The notes beneath the pieces were generated by a model that worked only from the letters and a program-made list of their open reading frames with translations, did no database searches and was not told the origin of the DNA. Below, piece by piece: positions 1-7,647 of a stretch of 44,405 nt of DNA. The position numbers and the translations under genes are program-made. The DNA lies in assembly GCA_017642535.1 (NCBI GenBank), contig JAGCOW010000024.1, forward strand, positions 1 through 44,405, written 5' to 3'. The stretch comes from Bacteroidales bacterium (GTDB lineage: Bacteria; Bacteroidota; Bacteroidia; Bacteroidales; UBA1715). Every line of letters starts with the position of its first letter. Position 1 is the first letter of the stretch.

Positions 1-501
1 GAAAACCACTTGATGTGGGATCCATACGAAGGCATAGATTTCGATTCATACGTAATTCTTCGCAAGACGAAGGTGAAAGGTGTGGTGGAAATTGACACAC
101 TGGCAATAGTACCGTCAGATTTGACATCTTATACTGACACATTGCCTGCAAGAGGAACGACGTCATATTACGTGGGTGTGAAACTTCCAGAAACTATCAA
201 TCCGAAGACACAGTTCCTGAAAGCAGAGTCTGGACCGTTCGCGATAGCATTGTCTAACATCGCTGAAGTTGAAAATTACGTTGCTGTACAAACCGCCGTG
301 AAATCGAATGCCGAGGTGTATGCAATCGGTCATACGATTTATGTGAAGAATGCGGAATATGCGGGAACAGCCGTGTATGACGTGAACGGAGGCAAAATCA
401 ATTTTGCAAAAGACGCGGCAGAATACGAATTCGACATTAAACTTGACGGCGTATATCTGGTGAAAGTCGGAAACGAAACGTTTAAGGTAATCGTGAAATA
501 A
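1..501 (+). CDS. Secreted protein, C-terminal fragment with fibronectin-like and T9SS sorting domains (5' end outside window)
   Basis: The reading frame is open from the first base of the window, so only the last 166 residues are visible. Residues 4-75 have the pattern of a fibronectin-III-like module common in Bacteroidetes surface proteins (a WDPYEG start, a DSYVILRK strand, a YTDT...YYVGV strand pair). The last 65 or so residues (YAIGHTIYVKNAEY, YDVNGG, DGVYLVKVG, FKVIVK) match the form of a type A T9SS C-terminal sorting domain, which would send the protein across the outer membrane. The catalytic or binding part lies upstream and cannot be judged. A strong hairpin just after the stop ends the transcript. 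The domain calls are pattern recognition; the secretion route is inferred from the C-terminus. Confidence 0.75.
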   Translation, partial: ENHLMWDPYEGIDFDSYVILRKTKVKGVVEIDTLAIVPSDLTSYTDTLPARGTTSYYVGVKLPETINPKTQFLKAESGPFAIALSNIAEVENYVAVQTAVKSNAEVYAIGHTIYVKNAEYAGTAVYDVNGGKINFAKDAAEYEFDIKLDGVYLVKVGNETFKVIVK

Positions 502-515
502 GAATGATATTGAAA

Positions 516-549
516 GGAACAATCATGTTAACTATGATTGTTCCTTTTA
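516..549. terminator. Bidirectional intrinsic terminator between convergent genes
   Basis: An 11-bp perfect stem (516-526 GGAACAATCAT pairing with 534-544) with a 7-base loop is followed on the plus strand by a T-rich tract. It serves the secreted-protein gene on the plus strand. The convergent minus-strand gene ends inside it: its TAA stop (528-530) lies in the loop and its last codons are in one arm of the stem. Confidence 0.85.
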
Positions 550-1064
550 TATTTTTTTATAATCTTCCCTGCCCTATTTTTCCCGCCAGTTGACAAATAC
601 GGATAAATCTCCTCAACCACGAGCAAAACCTCCTCACGGATTTCGGGTTCTGATTCGGCTATCCTATCAATAATGGACATTGCGTGGGTTTTCACACCAA
701 CGGGAATGGTCATATCCGTTAATGTATTGATGCAGAAATCCAGCAATAATCCAAGTTTTTCGATTTTCCAATTTGGAGTAATCACAAACAAACGCAACAC
801 AAGTCGCAACAAGCCACTTCGCTTTATGTGCGGTAACAAATCAACCGCCTCATTCAAATAATCTTCTACGGCAAGATTGTGATTGTCAACATAATGATTC
901 AATATCCAACTTGCGTAAAACGCCTCTGGCTCGTTGTTCGACGTAACGATATGAAACACATCAACAACCGAAATTTCACCCTTTTCAATCAAGGCGACCT
1001 TCTCCGCCATATTCAGGTAGATTCCCTCTTCGTTGATTTGCTGAACGAATTCGTTGACAGTCAT
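528..1064 (-). CDS. Helical protein of unknown function, 178 aa
   Basis: I do not recognise a family. The 178-residue product is predicted almost wholly alpha-helical: repeated amphipathic stretches such as LAVEDYLNEAVDLLPHIKRSGLL and EIREEVLLVVEEIYPYLS look like HEAT/armadillo-type helical repeats. The C-terminus is strongly basic (KNRAGKIIKKYKRNN). There is no signal peptide or membrane segment, so it is probably cytoplasmic. A good Bacteroidetes -7 box sits 24 bases upstream of the ATG, so it is transcribed alone. Its 3' end overlaps the hairpin shared with the convergent neighbour. It is likely a scaffold or protein-interaction protein, but that is only a fold-level guess. Confidence 0.75.
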   Translation of the reverse strand: MTVNEFVQQINEEGIYLNMAEKVALIEKGEISVVDVFHIVTSNNEPEAFYASWILNHYVDNHNLAVEDYLNEAVDLLPHIKRSGLLRLVLRLFVITPNWKIEKLGLLLDFCINTLTDMTIPVGVKTHAMSIIDRIAESEPEIREEVLLVVEEIYPYLSTGGKNRAGKIIKKYKRNNHS

Positions 1065-1087
1065 ATTTTCTTTTGATAAGAACTAAA

Positions 1088-1095
1088 CAAAAGTA
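1088..1095 (-). promoter_or_regulatory. Bacteroidetes -7 promoter element for the helical protein gene
   Basis: On the minus strand this reads TACTTTTG, an exact match to the TAnnTTTG -7 consensus of the Bacteroidetes primary sigma factor. It would start transcription near 1081, about 17 bases before the ATG at 1064. I see no clear -33 TTTG at the usual spacing. Confidence 0.6.
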
Positions 1096-1425
1096 TAAAA
1101 TGTTTGGCTGATAAAAGTAAAATCAGGCTTGTTTTTCTAAAAAACTGACGTTTATCTTTTTACAATGTTGTTGCAACATCTGCAAAAAACAAGGTTGGTT
1201 TGTGAAAGCAAAAGACTGTTGCTTTACAGAAAAATGAAACGGAGGCGAATTGTCATCAGTTGAAACTTCGTGTATTACAACTTCAAAAATTAGAGCAGAA
1301 AAAACAACAAAGAAAATAATGCAGTGTTTCAGAAATGTATTATTTTAGCATCTAATTAAATGAAGATCTTATAGTTAGGGAAATAATAAACAAAAATAAA
1401 TATACATAACCAATTGATAAAAGAT
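1096..1425. other. Gene-free AT-rich stretch
   Basis: No convincing gene is seen on either strand. The stretch contains a short inverted repeat (ATGTTG...CAACAT, near 1164-1179) and several poly-A tracts. It separates the conserved-looking flank from the accessory island that starts at 1426 and could hold a boundary of that island, but no repeat or attachment site is visible. Confidence 0.5.
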
Positions 1426-2013
1426 ATGAATAAAAAACAATTAGAAGAACTGCAAGTGTATGCTTGTTTTTTGCACATTTCCACTTCATACGATAAGGAA
1501 GACGAATTGATAACTTTCGATGATGGCTTAATGACTAATTTGGAACTTGAGGATGATTTCGTCCTGCCAATGCTAAATGCAGAAACACAACGGCTTGATT
1601 TTGTGGTTAATTTGAAAGATGGCAAAATGCAAAATTGGAAAGAGTCAGATGGTTATTTGCGAATGTGAGCAAAAGTCAGAGATAGTGGCACGTATACTTT
1701 GTTAGACGCTGATAAACAGCCATTTTGTCAAATTCGTGGTTATGTACCTTTCAAATTGATACCACCTTTTGAAGAAGGTGCTGGCGACTATATTGAACTC
1801 GCCGTTAATGCTGATGGTACAATTAATAATTGGCCGCAAAATCCTGATTTGTCGGATTTTGCAGAAGAAGGAAAAACTCCTAAACCAATCAAAACAAACA
1901 AATGGCATCGGGCAGAGGATGCTTTGCGATATGTCAAAGGTATGAAATTGAATACAGAAGAACAGGATTGGTTAGTTAAAGAATTGGCAAAAAATATCGC
2001 AAACAGAAAATAA
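1426..2013 (+). pseudogene. Hypothetical acidic protein gene interrupted by an in-frame TGA
   Basis: Two open stretches, 1426-1665 and 1669-2013, lie in the same frame and are separated only by a TGA codon at 1666-1668, in the context GYLRM-stop-AKVRDSGTYTLLD. Protein-like sequence continues without a break in style on both sides, so this is one gene of about 195 codons with a nonsense change; a TGG (Trp) to TGA change would fit. The product is soluble and acidic, with no signal peptide, and has a basic C-terminal helix (WLVKELAKNIANRK). I cannot name its family. The ATG at 1426 is preferred over the TTG at 1414. TGA is a normal stop elsewhere in the window (for example at 4449-4451), so a recoded genome is unlikely. 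A sequencing error is equally possible. Confidence 0.65.
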
Positions 2014-2132
2014 AATCAATTGTAACACTTTGAGTTATTTTTCCTTTTTCAAATACTGTTGAAAACTTGTATACCTACAAATGTGAAGTCGGGTGTTTTT
2101 TTGTAAATTTACGAAAATAAATATAGTAAAAT

Positions 2133-2439
2133 ATGATAACTATTTCCGAAATACTAAAAGGCAGCGAATACTGCCTGACTCAGTTTAGCAAAGAAAAGAT
2201 ATTTCAACTTGAGGAAAGATTTGAATCAAGAGAGGTGAATGGCAAACCAACACTGTATATCAATCGCATCCATTGTTAGGAACGAAAACATTAGGTTTAC
2301 CGAGGTTAAAGGCTGCGATTACACTGACCAGCGTTACGCTACGCACAATCCTTGCACGATGGTTTTCAAGTTAGTGCGGCAACTGACAGGGAAAGACGAA
2401 GAGCTGAATAGTGAATTGACAAATAAGATTGAAGAATAA
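2133..2439 (+). pseudogene. Frameshifted remnant of a type I restriction/methylase-associated N-terminal region
   Basis: From the ATG at 2133 one frame reads MITISEILKGSEYCLTQFSK... as far as GKPTLYI and then stops at 2274-2276. The +1 frame then continues with IVRNENIRFTEVKG and runs to a stop at 2437-2439. Joined, GKPTLYI plus C/A-IVRNENIR resembles the N-terminal block of Bacteroidetes type I enzyme subunits (typically GK.YITCLVRKK.I...PEE.VRQL). The usual PEE block is absent, so internal sequence may also be lost. It ends 2 bases before the intact nuclease-methylase gene, so it is probably a damaged first cistron of that operon. The frameshift lies between about 2255 and 2276. An error in the sequence could give the same picture. 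Confidence 0.5.
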
Positions 2440-2441
2440 TT

Positions 2442-4451
2442 ATGGCAAAAACACAACAAGAAATAAAAGAACTTCTTTCTACTGAGTTATACAAGAGGGC
2501 AATAAAAGATAAACTGATAGTGGTTAATAGTGACAACACTATAATACAGTACAGCTGCTACAACAAAACCAAGAGACGCTTGCAGAATCCAGAAGAGTTT
2601 GTGCAATCTGAAGCATTCTTGAAGTTAGTGTATGAGTACGACTATTTGCCAGAGAACATCTCGATAAACGAGTCGGTTCAAATTGGTTCTGAAACTCGCG
2701 AAGCTGACATATTAGTTTATAACGGCTCGCATACAAAAATACTGATTGTAGTTGAATGCAAGGAAGAAAATATAAACGAACGCCAGTTTCAAGTGGCAGT
2801 TGATCAGGCGTATAGTTATGCGCATGCAAAAGCGGCACAATACGTTTGGGTGACATCTGGCATCAAAGATGAATATTTTGAAATAACATCCATTGCACCT
2901 GTCGCGAGGAAAGCCATTAGCGACATTCCCAAACGTGATGGAAATGTAAAACGTTACAAATATACCAAGGGCGAGCATGAACCAGCCGAAGGCTCACAAT
3001 CTGAGTTGGTTCAAAAATTCAAATCGGCTCACGATGCTTTATGGGGTGGCGGAGCATTAGCTCCCACAACCGCTTTTGACGAATTGGATAAACTAATTTT
3101 CTGTAAAATTTGGGATGAACGCTGGCGTGAAAATGACCCCAAAAGCAAAGGTCAACCATTCAATTTCCAAATCGTGAATTATCCCGATGATGAAGATAAT
3201 AAAAAAGCAAAACTGGAACTCGAAAAACGAGTCAAGGATTTATATGAACATGGAAGGAAAAAAGATCCTGAAGTTTTCAAAGACGATATAAAACTCGACA
3301 AACATAAGATTTACACTGTTGTCCAATATTTGCAGGACATTAACCTTTCCAAAACTAATCTTGATGCGAAAGGTGTTGCTTTCCAGAATTTTATGGGAGA
3401 CTTTTTTCGTGGTGATTTCGGACAGTTTTTCACGCCCAAGCCAATTGTAGAGTTTATGGTTAAGGCAATAGGGATTAACAAGGACTGGAAAGTTCTTGAT
3501 ACTTCGTGCGGCAGTGGAGGGTTCCTTTTGCAGGCCTTGAAAACAGTAAGAGACGAGGCCGATGACATTTACGGGAAGGACGAAATCGGCAGTGCTTCTT
3601 GGAAAAGCTATTGGCATGATTTTGCCGAAAAGCATCTCTACGGAATTGAAATCAATGAACAGATTTCACGCGTTGCCAAAATGAATATGATCATTCACGA
3701 TGATGGGCACACCAATATCGTAACCAACGATGGACTGAGAAATAACTACAGCATCGAAATAGAAAACCGTAATCTGCATTTCCAAGATGGTACTTTCGAC
3801 TTGATTATGACTAATCCGCCTTTTGGTTCCTCTGTAAAAGCAGATGAAGTGGGCTATTATAAGGAATACGAATTGTTTGAAAAGAACCTTGGAATCACAG
3901 AAACAAAAGACCGTATTGCGGACGATAACAATAAAAACAAATGGCGAACCTCGCAAAATACGGAAGTGCTGTTTTTGGAGCGGTGCTATAAGTATTTGAA
4001 TGAAGAAAACGGTTATTTGGCAATTGTTATTCCTGATGGCATCCTTACCAACTCAACAAGCCAATATGTTAGAGACTGGATTATTGAGCATTTTAGAATA
4101 CTGGCGGTTGTTTCGCTGCCACAGCACACCTTTGCCCATGTGAAAGCAGGTGTGAAATCATCAGTCTTGTTTTTGAAAAAACATCCTAAAGAATTGACCA
4201 AGAGATTTGAAGAGACTTTGGCAAGCATTAAAGCCAAGGTTAGAGCAGAGAAAGGTTTGGACAAAGACCAACGTGCCGAGCGAATGCTTGAGCTTTATAA
4301 AGAAGAGGTTTTCAAGTATTCTGAAGATTATGAAGTGCTGATGTTGGATGTAGAAAACATTGGCTACGATGCTACGGGTAAGAGCATTAAGGGCAGCGAA
4401 TTGAATGATGTGGCAGTTCAAATCAGTGAGTTTATATCCAAAGTGAAATGA
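2442..4451 (+). CDS. BcgI-like restriction nuclease / N6-adenine DNA methyltransferase fusion (669 aa)
   Basis: The N-terminal third is a type I R-subunit-like nuclease domain with a PD-(D/E)XK core: D89 in EADILVYN and E105-C-K107 in VVECKEE. From about residue 290 it is an HsdM-type helical domain followed by an N6-adenine methyltransferase: the AdoMet loop LDTSCGSGGFL begins at L352 and the catalytic NPPF is N458-F461. One chain therefore cuts and methylates. The next gene, overlapping by 4 bases (ATGA), is the specificity subunit. No helicase-type HsdR is present anywhere in the window. This matches the two-subunit layout of BcgI-type (type IIB) systems rather than classical type I, although a type I system whose R gene lies elsewhere cannot be excluded. 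Likely role: defence against foreign DNA, self-protected by methylation. Confidence 0.88.
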   Translation: MAKTQQEIKELLSTELYKRAIKDKLIVVNSDNTIIQYSCYNKTKRRLQNPEEFVQSEAFLKLVYEYDYLPENISINESVQIGSETREADILVYNGSHTKILIVVECKEENINERQFQVAVDQAYSYAHAKAAQYVWVTSGIKDEYFEITSIAPVARKAISDIPKRDGNVKRYKYTKGEHEPAEGSQSELVQKFKSAHDALWGGGALAPTTAFDELDKLIFCKIWDERWRENDPKSKGQPFNFQIVNYPDDEDNKKAKLELEKRVKDLYEHGRKKDPEVFKDDIKLDKHKIYTVVQYLQDINLSKTNLDAKGVAFQNFMGDFFRGDFGQFFTPKPIVEFMVKAIGINKDWKVLDTSCGSGGFLLQALKTVRDEADDIYGKDEIGSASWKSYWHDFAEKHLYGIEINEQISRVAKMNMIIHDDGHTNIVTNDGLRNNYSIEIENRNLHFQDGTFDLIMTNPPFGSSVKADEVGYYKEYELFEKNLGITETKDRIADDNNKNKWRTSQNTEVLFLERCYKYLNEENGYLAIVIPDGILTNSTSQYVRDWIIEHFRILAVVSLPQHTFAHVKAGVKSSVLFLKKHPKELTKRFEETLASIKAKVRAEKGLDKDQRAERMLELYKEEVFKYSEDYEVLMLDVENIGYDATGKSIKGSELNDVAVQISEFISKVK

Positions 4452-5818
4452 AATCGACAAACGTTTATATATCGGACATAATTGATTCTCAAAGAATTGA
4501 TGTGGCATATTTCAGCAATAGTATTGGAGAGAAAGATTATGTCGCACTATCTAAATATGTCACTATAAAAGGAGGTAAGCGTATTCCTAAGGGAAGGACT
4601 TTCTCTTCGGAACAAACTGACTATTTATATTTGCGTCTGTCTGAAATCTCCGATTTTGAAAGAATAGATTTCGAGGTTTTTAAGTGTATTGACGAGGACC
4701 TGTTTGACATTTTGAAGCGATATGAAATCCACAATAATCAAATAGTATTTTCTATTGCTGGTACAATAGGGAAAGTTTTCGTTTTGAAAGATATTCCGAA
4801 TGGCAAGCGTGTAATCTTAACTGAGAATTGCGCTATGATACAGCCTAAAGACGGTTCAATTCTTCCTGACTATATATCCATACTATTAAACTCTAATGTC
4901 GTACAAAAGCAAATAGGGCAGAATCGAGTTCAGACTACAATTCCTAAAATTGGATTGGACAGAATTGCGAAATTAAAAGTTCCTAAAGTTCCACCCATTG
5001 CAGTCCAACAAAAGATTGTCGAAATCTATTCTCAAGCCCAACAGACGAGATTGGGCAAACTTCAGGAAGCCAAGGAGTTATTAAACAGCATTGATGATTA
5101 TTTGTTGGAAGTGTTGAAGATTGATAAGGAGCAACAAAGAAAAGAGGAACATAGACGAATACAGAAAAATGTCTCTTCTATAATTGGTGGTAGATTTGAT
5201 GTGTCGTTTCATTCAGAAAAATTTGAAATGATTTCAACAAAATATCCCAATGCCAAATTGTCATCGCTTGTCGAAATAGATCCTTCTATAAAGTTTAATC
5301 TTCAACCTGACACAACCATTTCGTTCATTCCTATGGAATGTATTGATGAACACTTTGGAGAAATTTCTGAATATCGGGAAACTACAATTTCAAAAACCAA
5401 GGGATATACTAAATTTGAAGAAAATGACCTGTTATGGGCGAAAATTACGCCATGTATGCAAAATGGCAAATCCGCAATTGCGAGGAACTTGAAAAATGGA
5501 CTTGGTTGTGGATCAACCGAGTATTATGTAATGCGTCCCAAAAACAATGAAGTTCTAATAGAATACATATACTTATTGCTTCGTCATCACGATGTGCTCA
5601 AGGCAGCGCAGGGGTCGTTTGGTGGTTCCGCAGGTCAGCAAAGAGTATCAAGTCAATATTTGAAATCCGTAACGATTCCTTATCCTGATATTTCCACTCA
5701 AAAAATGATTGTAGATACAATACACGGAATAAAAGACAAAGCGAAGCAACTTCAAAAAGATGGAGATGCTTTGCTGGAAGAAACAAAACAAAGGATTGAA
5801 AAAATGATAATTGGATAG
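4448..5818 (+). CDS. hsdS: Restriction-modification specificity subunit (HsdS-like, two target-recognition domains)
   Basis: The 456-residue protein has the HsdS layout: a first target-recognition domain (about 1-175), a conserved coiled-coil spacer (about 185-235, I.VQQKIVEIYSQAQQTR...LQEAKELL), a second recognition domain (about 245-415) and a terminal coiled coil (QKMIVDTIHGIKDKAKQLQKD). Each half carries the usual block before the coil (VPKVPPIAVQQKIV; IPYPDISTQKMIV). It should recognise a split (bipartite) site and guide the nuclease-methylase encoded just upstream, whose stop overlaps its start by 4 bases. The two halves are unlike each other, as expected for different half-sites. The site itself cannot be read from sequence. 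Confidence 0.9.
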   Translation: MKSTNVYISDIIDSQRIDVAYFSNSIGEKDYVALSKYVTIKGGKRIPKGRTFSSEQTDYLYLRLSEISDFERIDFEVFKCIDEDLFDILKRYEIHNNQIVFSIAGTIGKVFVLKDIPNGKRVILTENCAMIQPKDGSILPDYISILLNSNVVQKQIGQNRVQTTIPKIGLDRIAKLKVPKVPPIAVQQKIVEIYSQAQQTRLGKLQEAKELLNSIDDYLLEVLKIDKEQQRKEEHRRIQKNVSSIIGGRFDVSFHSEKFEMISTKYPNAKLSSLVEIDPSIKFNLQPDTTISFIPMECIDEHFGEISEYRETTISKTKGYTKFEENDLLWAKITPCMQNGKSAIARNLKNGLGCGSTEYYVMRPKNNEVLIEYIYLLLRHHDVLKAAQGSFGGSAGQQRVSSQYLKSVTIPYPDISTQKMIVDTIHGIKDKAKQLQKDGDALLEETKQRIEKMIIG

Positions 5819-5822
5819 GATT

Positions 5823-7630
5823 ATGGCAAAGTTAGAAGGAATAATTTACAAAACATTTGACCATTATGTGGTTCTGAGAGGTTTTGCGCCAATTAAAGAT
5901 TTGGCAACTATATCTCATCGTCCAAAATCATATCAACGGGTTGCAAACGAACGGCATAAAGCAGAGATTATCAGTTTTTTGAATTCAGGTGAATATAAGT
6001 ATTTTCCGGAAGTTACATTGGCTTGTAGGGTGGAAAGGTACTCTGAATTTGCTTCCAACATTGGTGTTGATGCTGCTGTGGATCGGGATGATGCACAATT
6101 TGTCAAAGGATTAAAAGTGCTTAGTGAAAGACTTCCTTACGATGGATATAGAGCTCGCCATGCGAATCTAACAAAAAGTTCAAATGAGGATTTGGTTAGG
6201 GTTGATGGCAATCACAGACTTGAGCCTTTTGACAATGGAAACGATGAATTATGGGAAAAAACAGGGGCTGACAAAACAAAGTTGGAGAAACTAATTGTTC
6301 CTTTCACTGTTGTTTTTTCAGAAAAAGAGTTTGGTGACAAATTTGAAGCAGGTATTTTCCATAATATCAATTTCAGGCAGCTGCCATTAAGGGAGGAAGC
6401 AAGTTTGAAAATCATATCTGATTTAAATGCATTCGATGAAAGGAAAACTTAGGAGAAGCTTATCCTTTAGCATTAGAATTAATAAATGAGATTAAAAGAG
6501 GAAAGTACGATTCTATTTATTGGTTAAAGTCGGAAACAGACACAGAAAAATCTTATTATAGAACATCCTGCCTTCGCATTTCACAGATGCTCATATCGCA
6601 AAAAGAAAGAATTGAAGAATTGTTGTCCGAAGCACAAGCGGAAAGCAAGGATACAGAGAATGAGATATCTACTCAGGAAGCAAAGGTGGCAAGCCTTAAT
6701 AATGATATAGACAGTAAGAAAAAAGAAATTGAAAAAATGGAAATTGATATTCCAGATTTTTCAAAGGCAAGCCAATATAAATCTGCAACCTTTAAATACG
6801 CAGATTTGAAATCGAGTAGAGATGTCGAGAACAATAAATTAGGTATGCTTCGCCAAAAGCAGGAACATCTCAAATATAATGTAAGATCGCTAAATAATTA
6901 TCTTGCAAAATGTACTAATAAGGAATGCATATTGTCATCATTGAATTCACTAACAAATGTTTACAACGGATTTGGTGACGATTATGGCAACATTGCATAT
7001 TTATGTGCATTAGTCCATTATTCGTTATTGGACAATGGACAATTGGAGTCTTTTGTCAGTTGGTCAAAGCAAAATGGCATAAACAAAATTACAGACCCAG
7101 ATGACCTGTCAAAAGATGCTTCTTCAAATTTGATTGCAATGTTTGACCAGATTCACCAAGCAAAGAAGAACGAAATATTTATTTCCATGCAATTTGGTGA
7201 TTCTCAAAGCGAATTGATATTTGAAAAGATTGTTAGATCTATCGAGTTGTTTAACTTTAAGCACAAAGATATTAGTTTAAGGGCAACTCCCATTCGTATT
7301 GATAGGAAAGTAGAAGCTAGTACATCGTCAATACCCAAGGCAATTAGAGAAGCTATAAAATCGTGCGGTTTGATTATTGCTGATCTGAGTAGTGCCAATA
7401 TTAATGTTTATCACGAAATTGGGTATGCAATGGGTGTGGCAGAGTCTAATAATATGATTCCAAATATCATTCTTCTTTACAAAGAGAATACAGACCACAA
7501 CAAAGACAGTAAAGACGTGGACAAATTTGTTGGGTTTAATTTGAGAAATCTGTCACAATTGAGATTTAGAGAATACGATCAATTGGTTGAAGGTCTTGTA
7601 AAAAGACTTGAAAAGCATTATGGGGTATAA
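5823..7630 (+). pseudogene. DGQHR-like / coiled-coil / TIR-like fusion gene with a single frameshift
   Basis: The first part (5823-6452) has a DGQHR-like (DndB/ParB-related) motif, VDGNHRL, around residue 130. It ends ...NAFDERKT-stop at 6450-6452. The -1 frame is open from 6440 and continues as ENLGEAYPLALELINEIKRGK straight into a long protein with no plausible start until 6587, so the two pieces are one gene of about 600 codons that has lost one base at about 6440-6448. After the DGQHR part come a coiled coil (about 250-330) and a C-terminal domain with EIFISMQFGD and IADLSSANINVYHEIGYAMG, the signature of TIR-like/nucleoside-deoxyribosyltransferase-like nucleotide-processing domains. It lies 4 bases after the specificity gene and 17 before the OLD gene, so it belongs to the same operon. 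A sequencing error is possible; no classic slippery heptamer is present. Confidence 0.7.
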
Positions 7631-7647
7631 TATTAAAAGTAACTATT

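Noticed and set aside
1666..1668. TGA read as an amino acid genome-wide
   Set aside because: TGA ends intact genes elsewhere in the window (for example the nuclease-methylase gene), so the standard stop meaning holds.
6437..6452. Programmed -1 ribosomal frameshift in the DGQHR/TIR-like gene
   Set aside because: No X-XXY-YYZ slippery heptamer is present in the right frame and no obvious stimulatory stem was seen; a base loss or sequence error is simpler.
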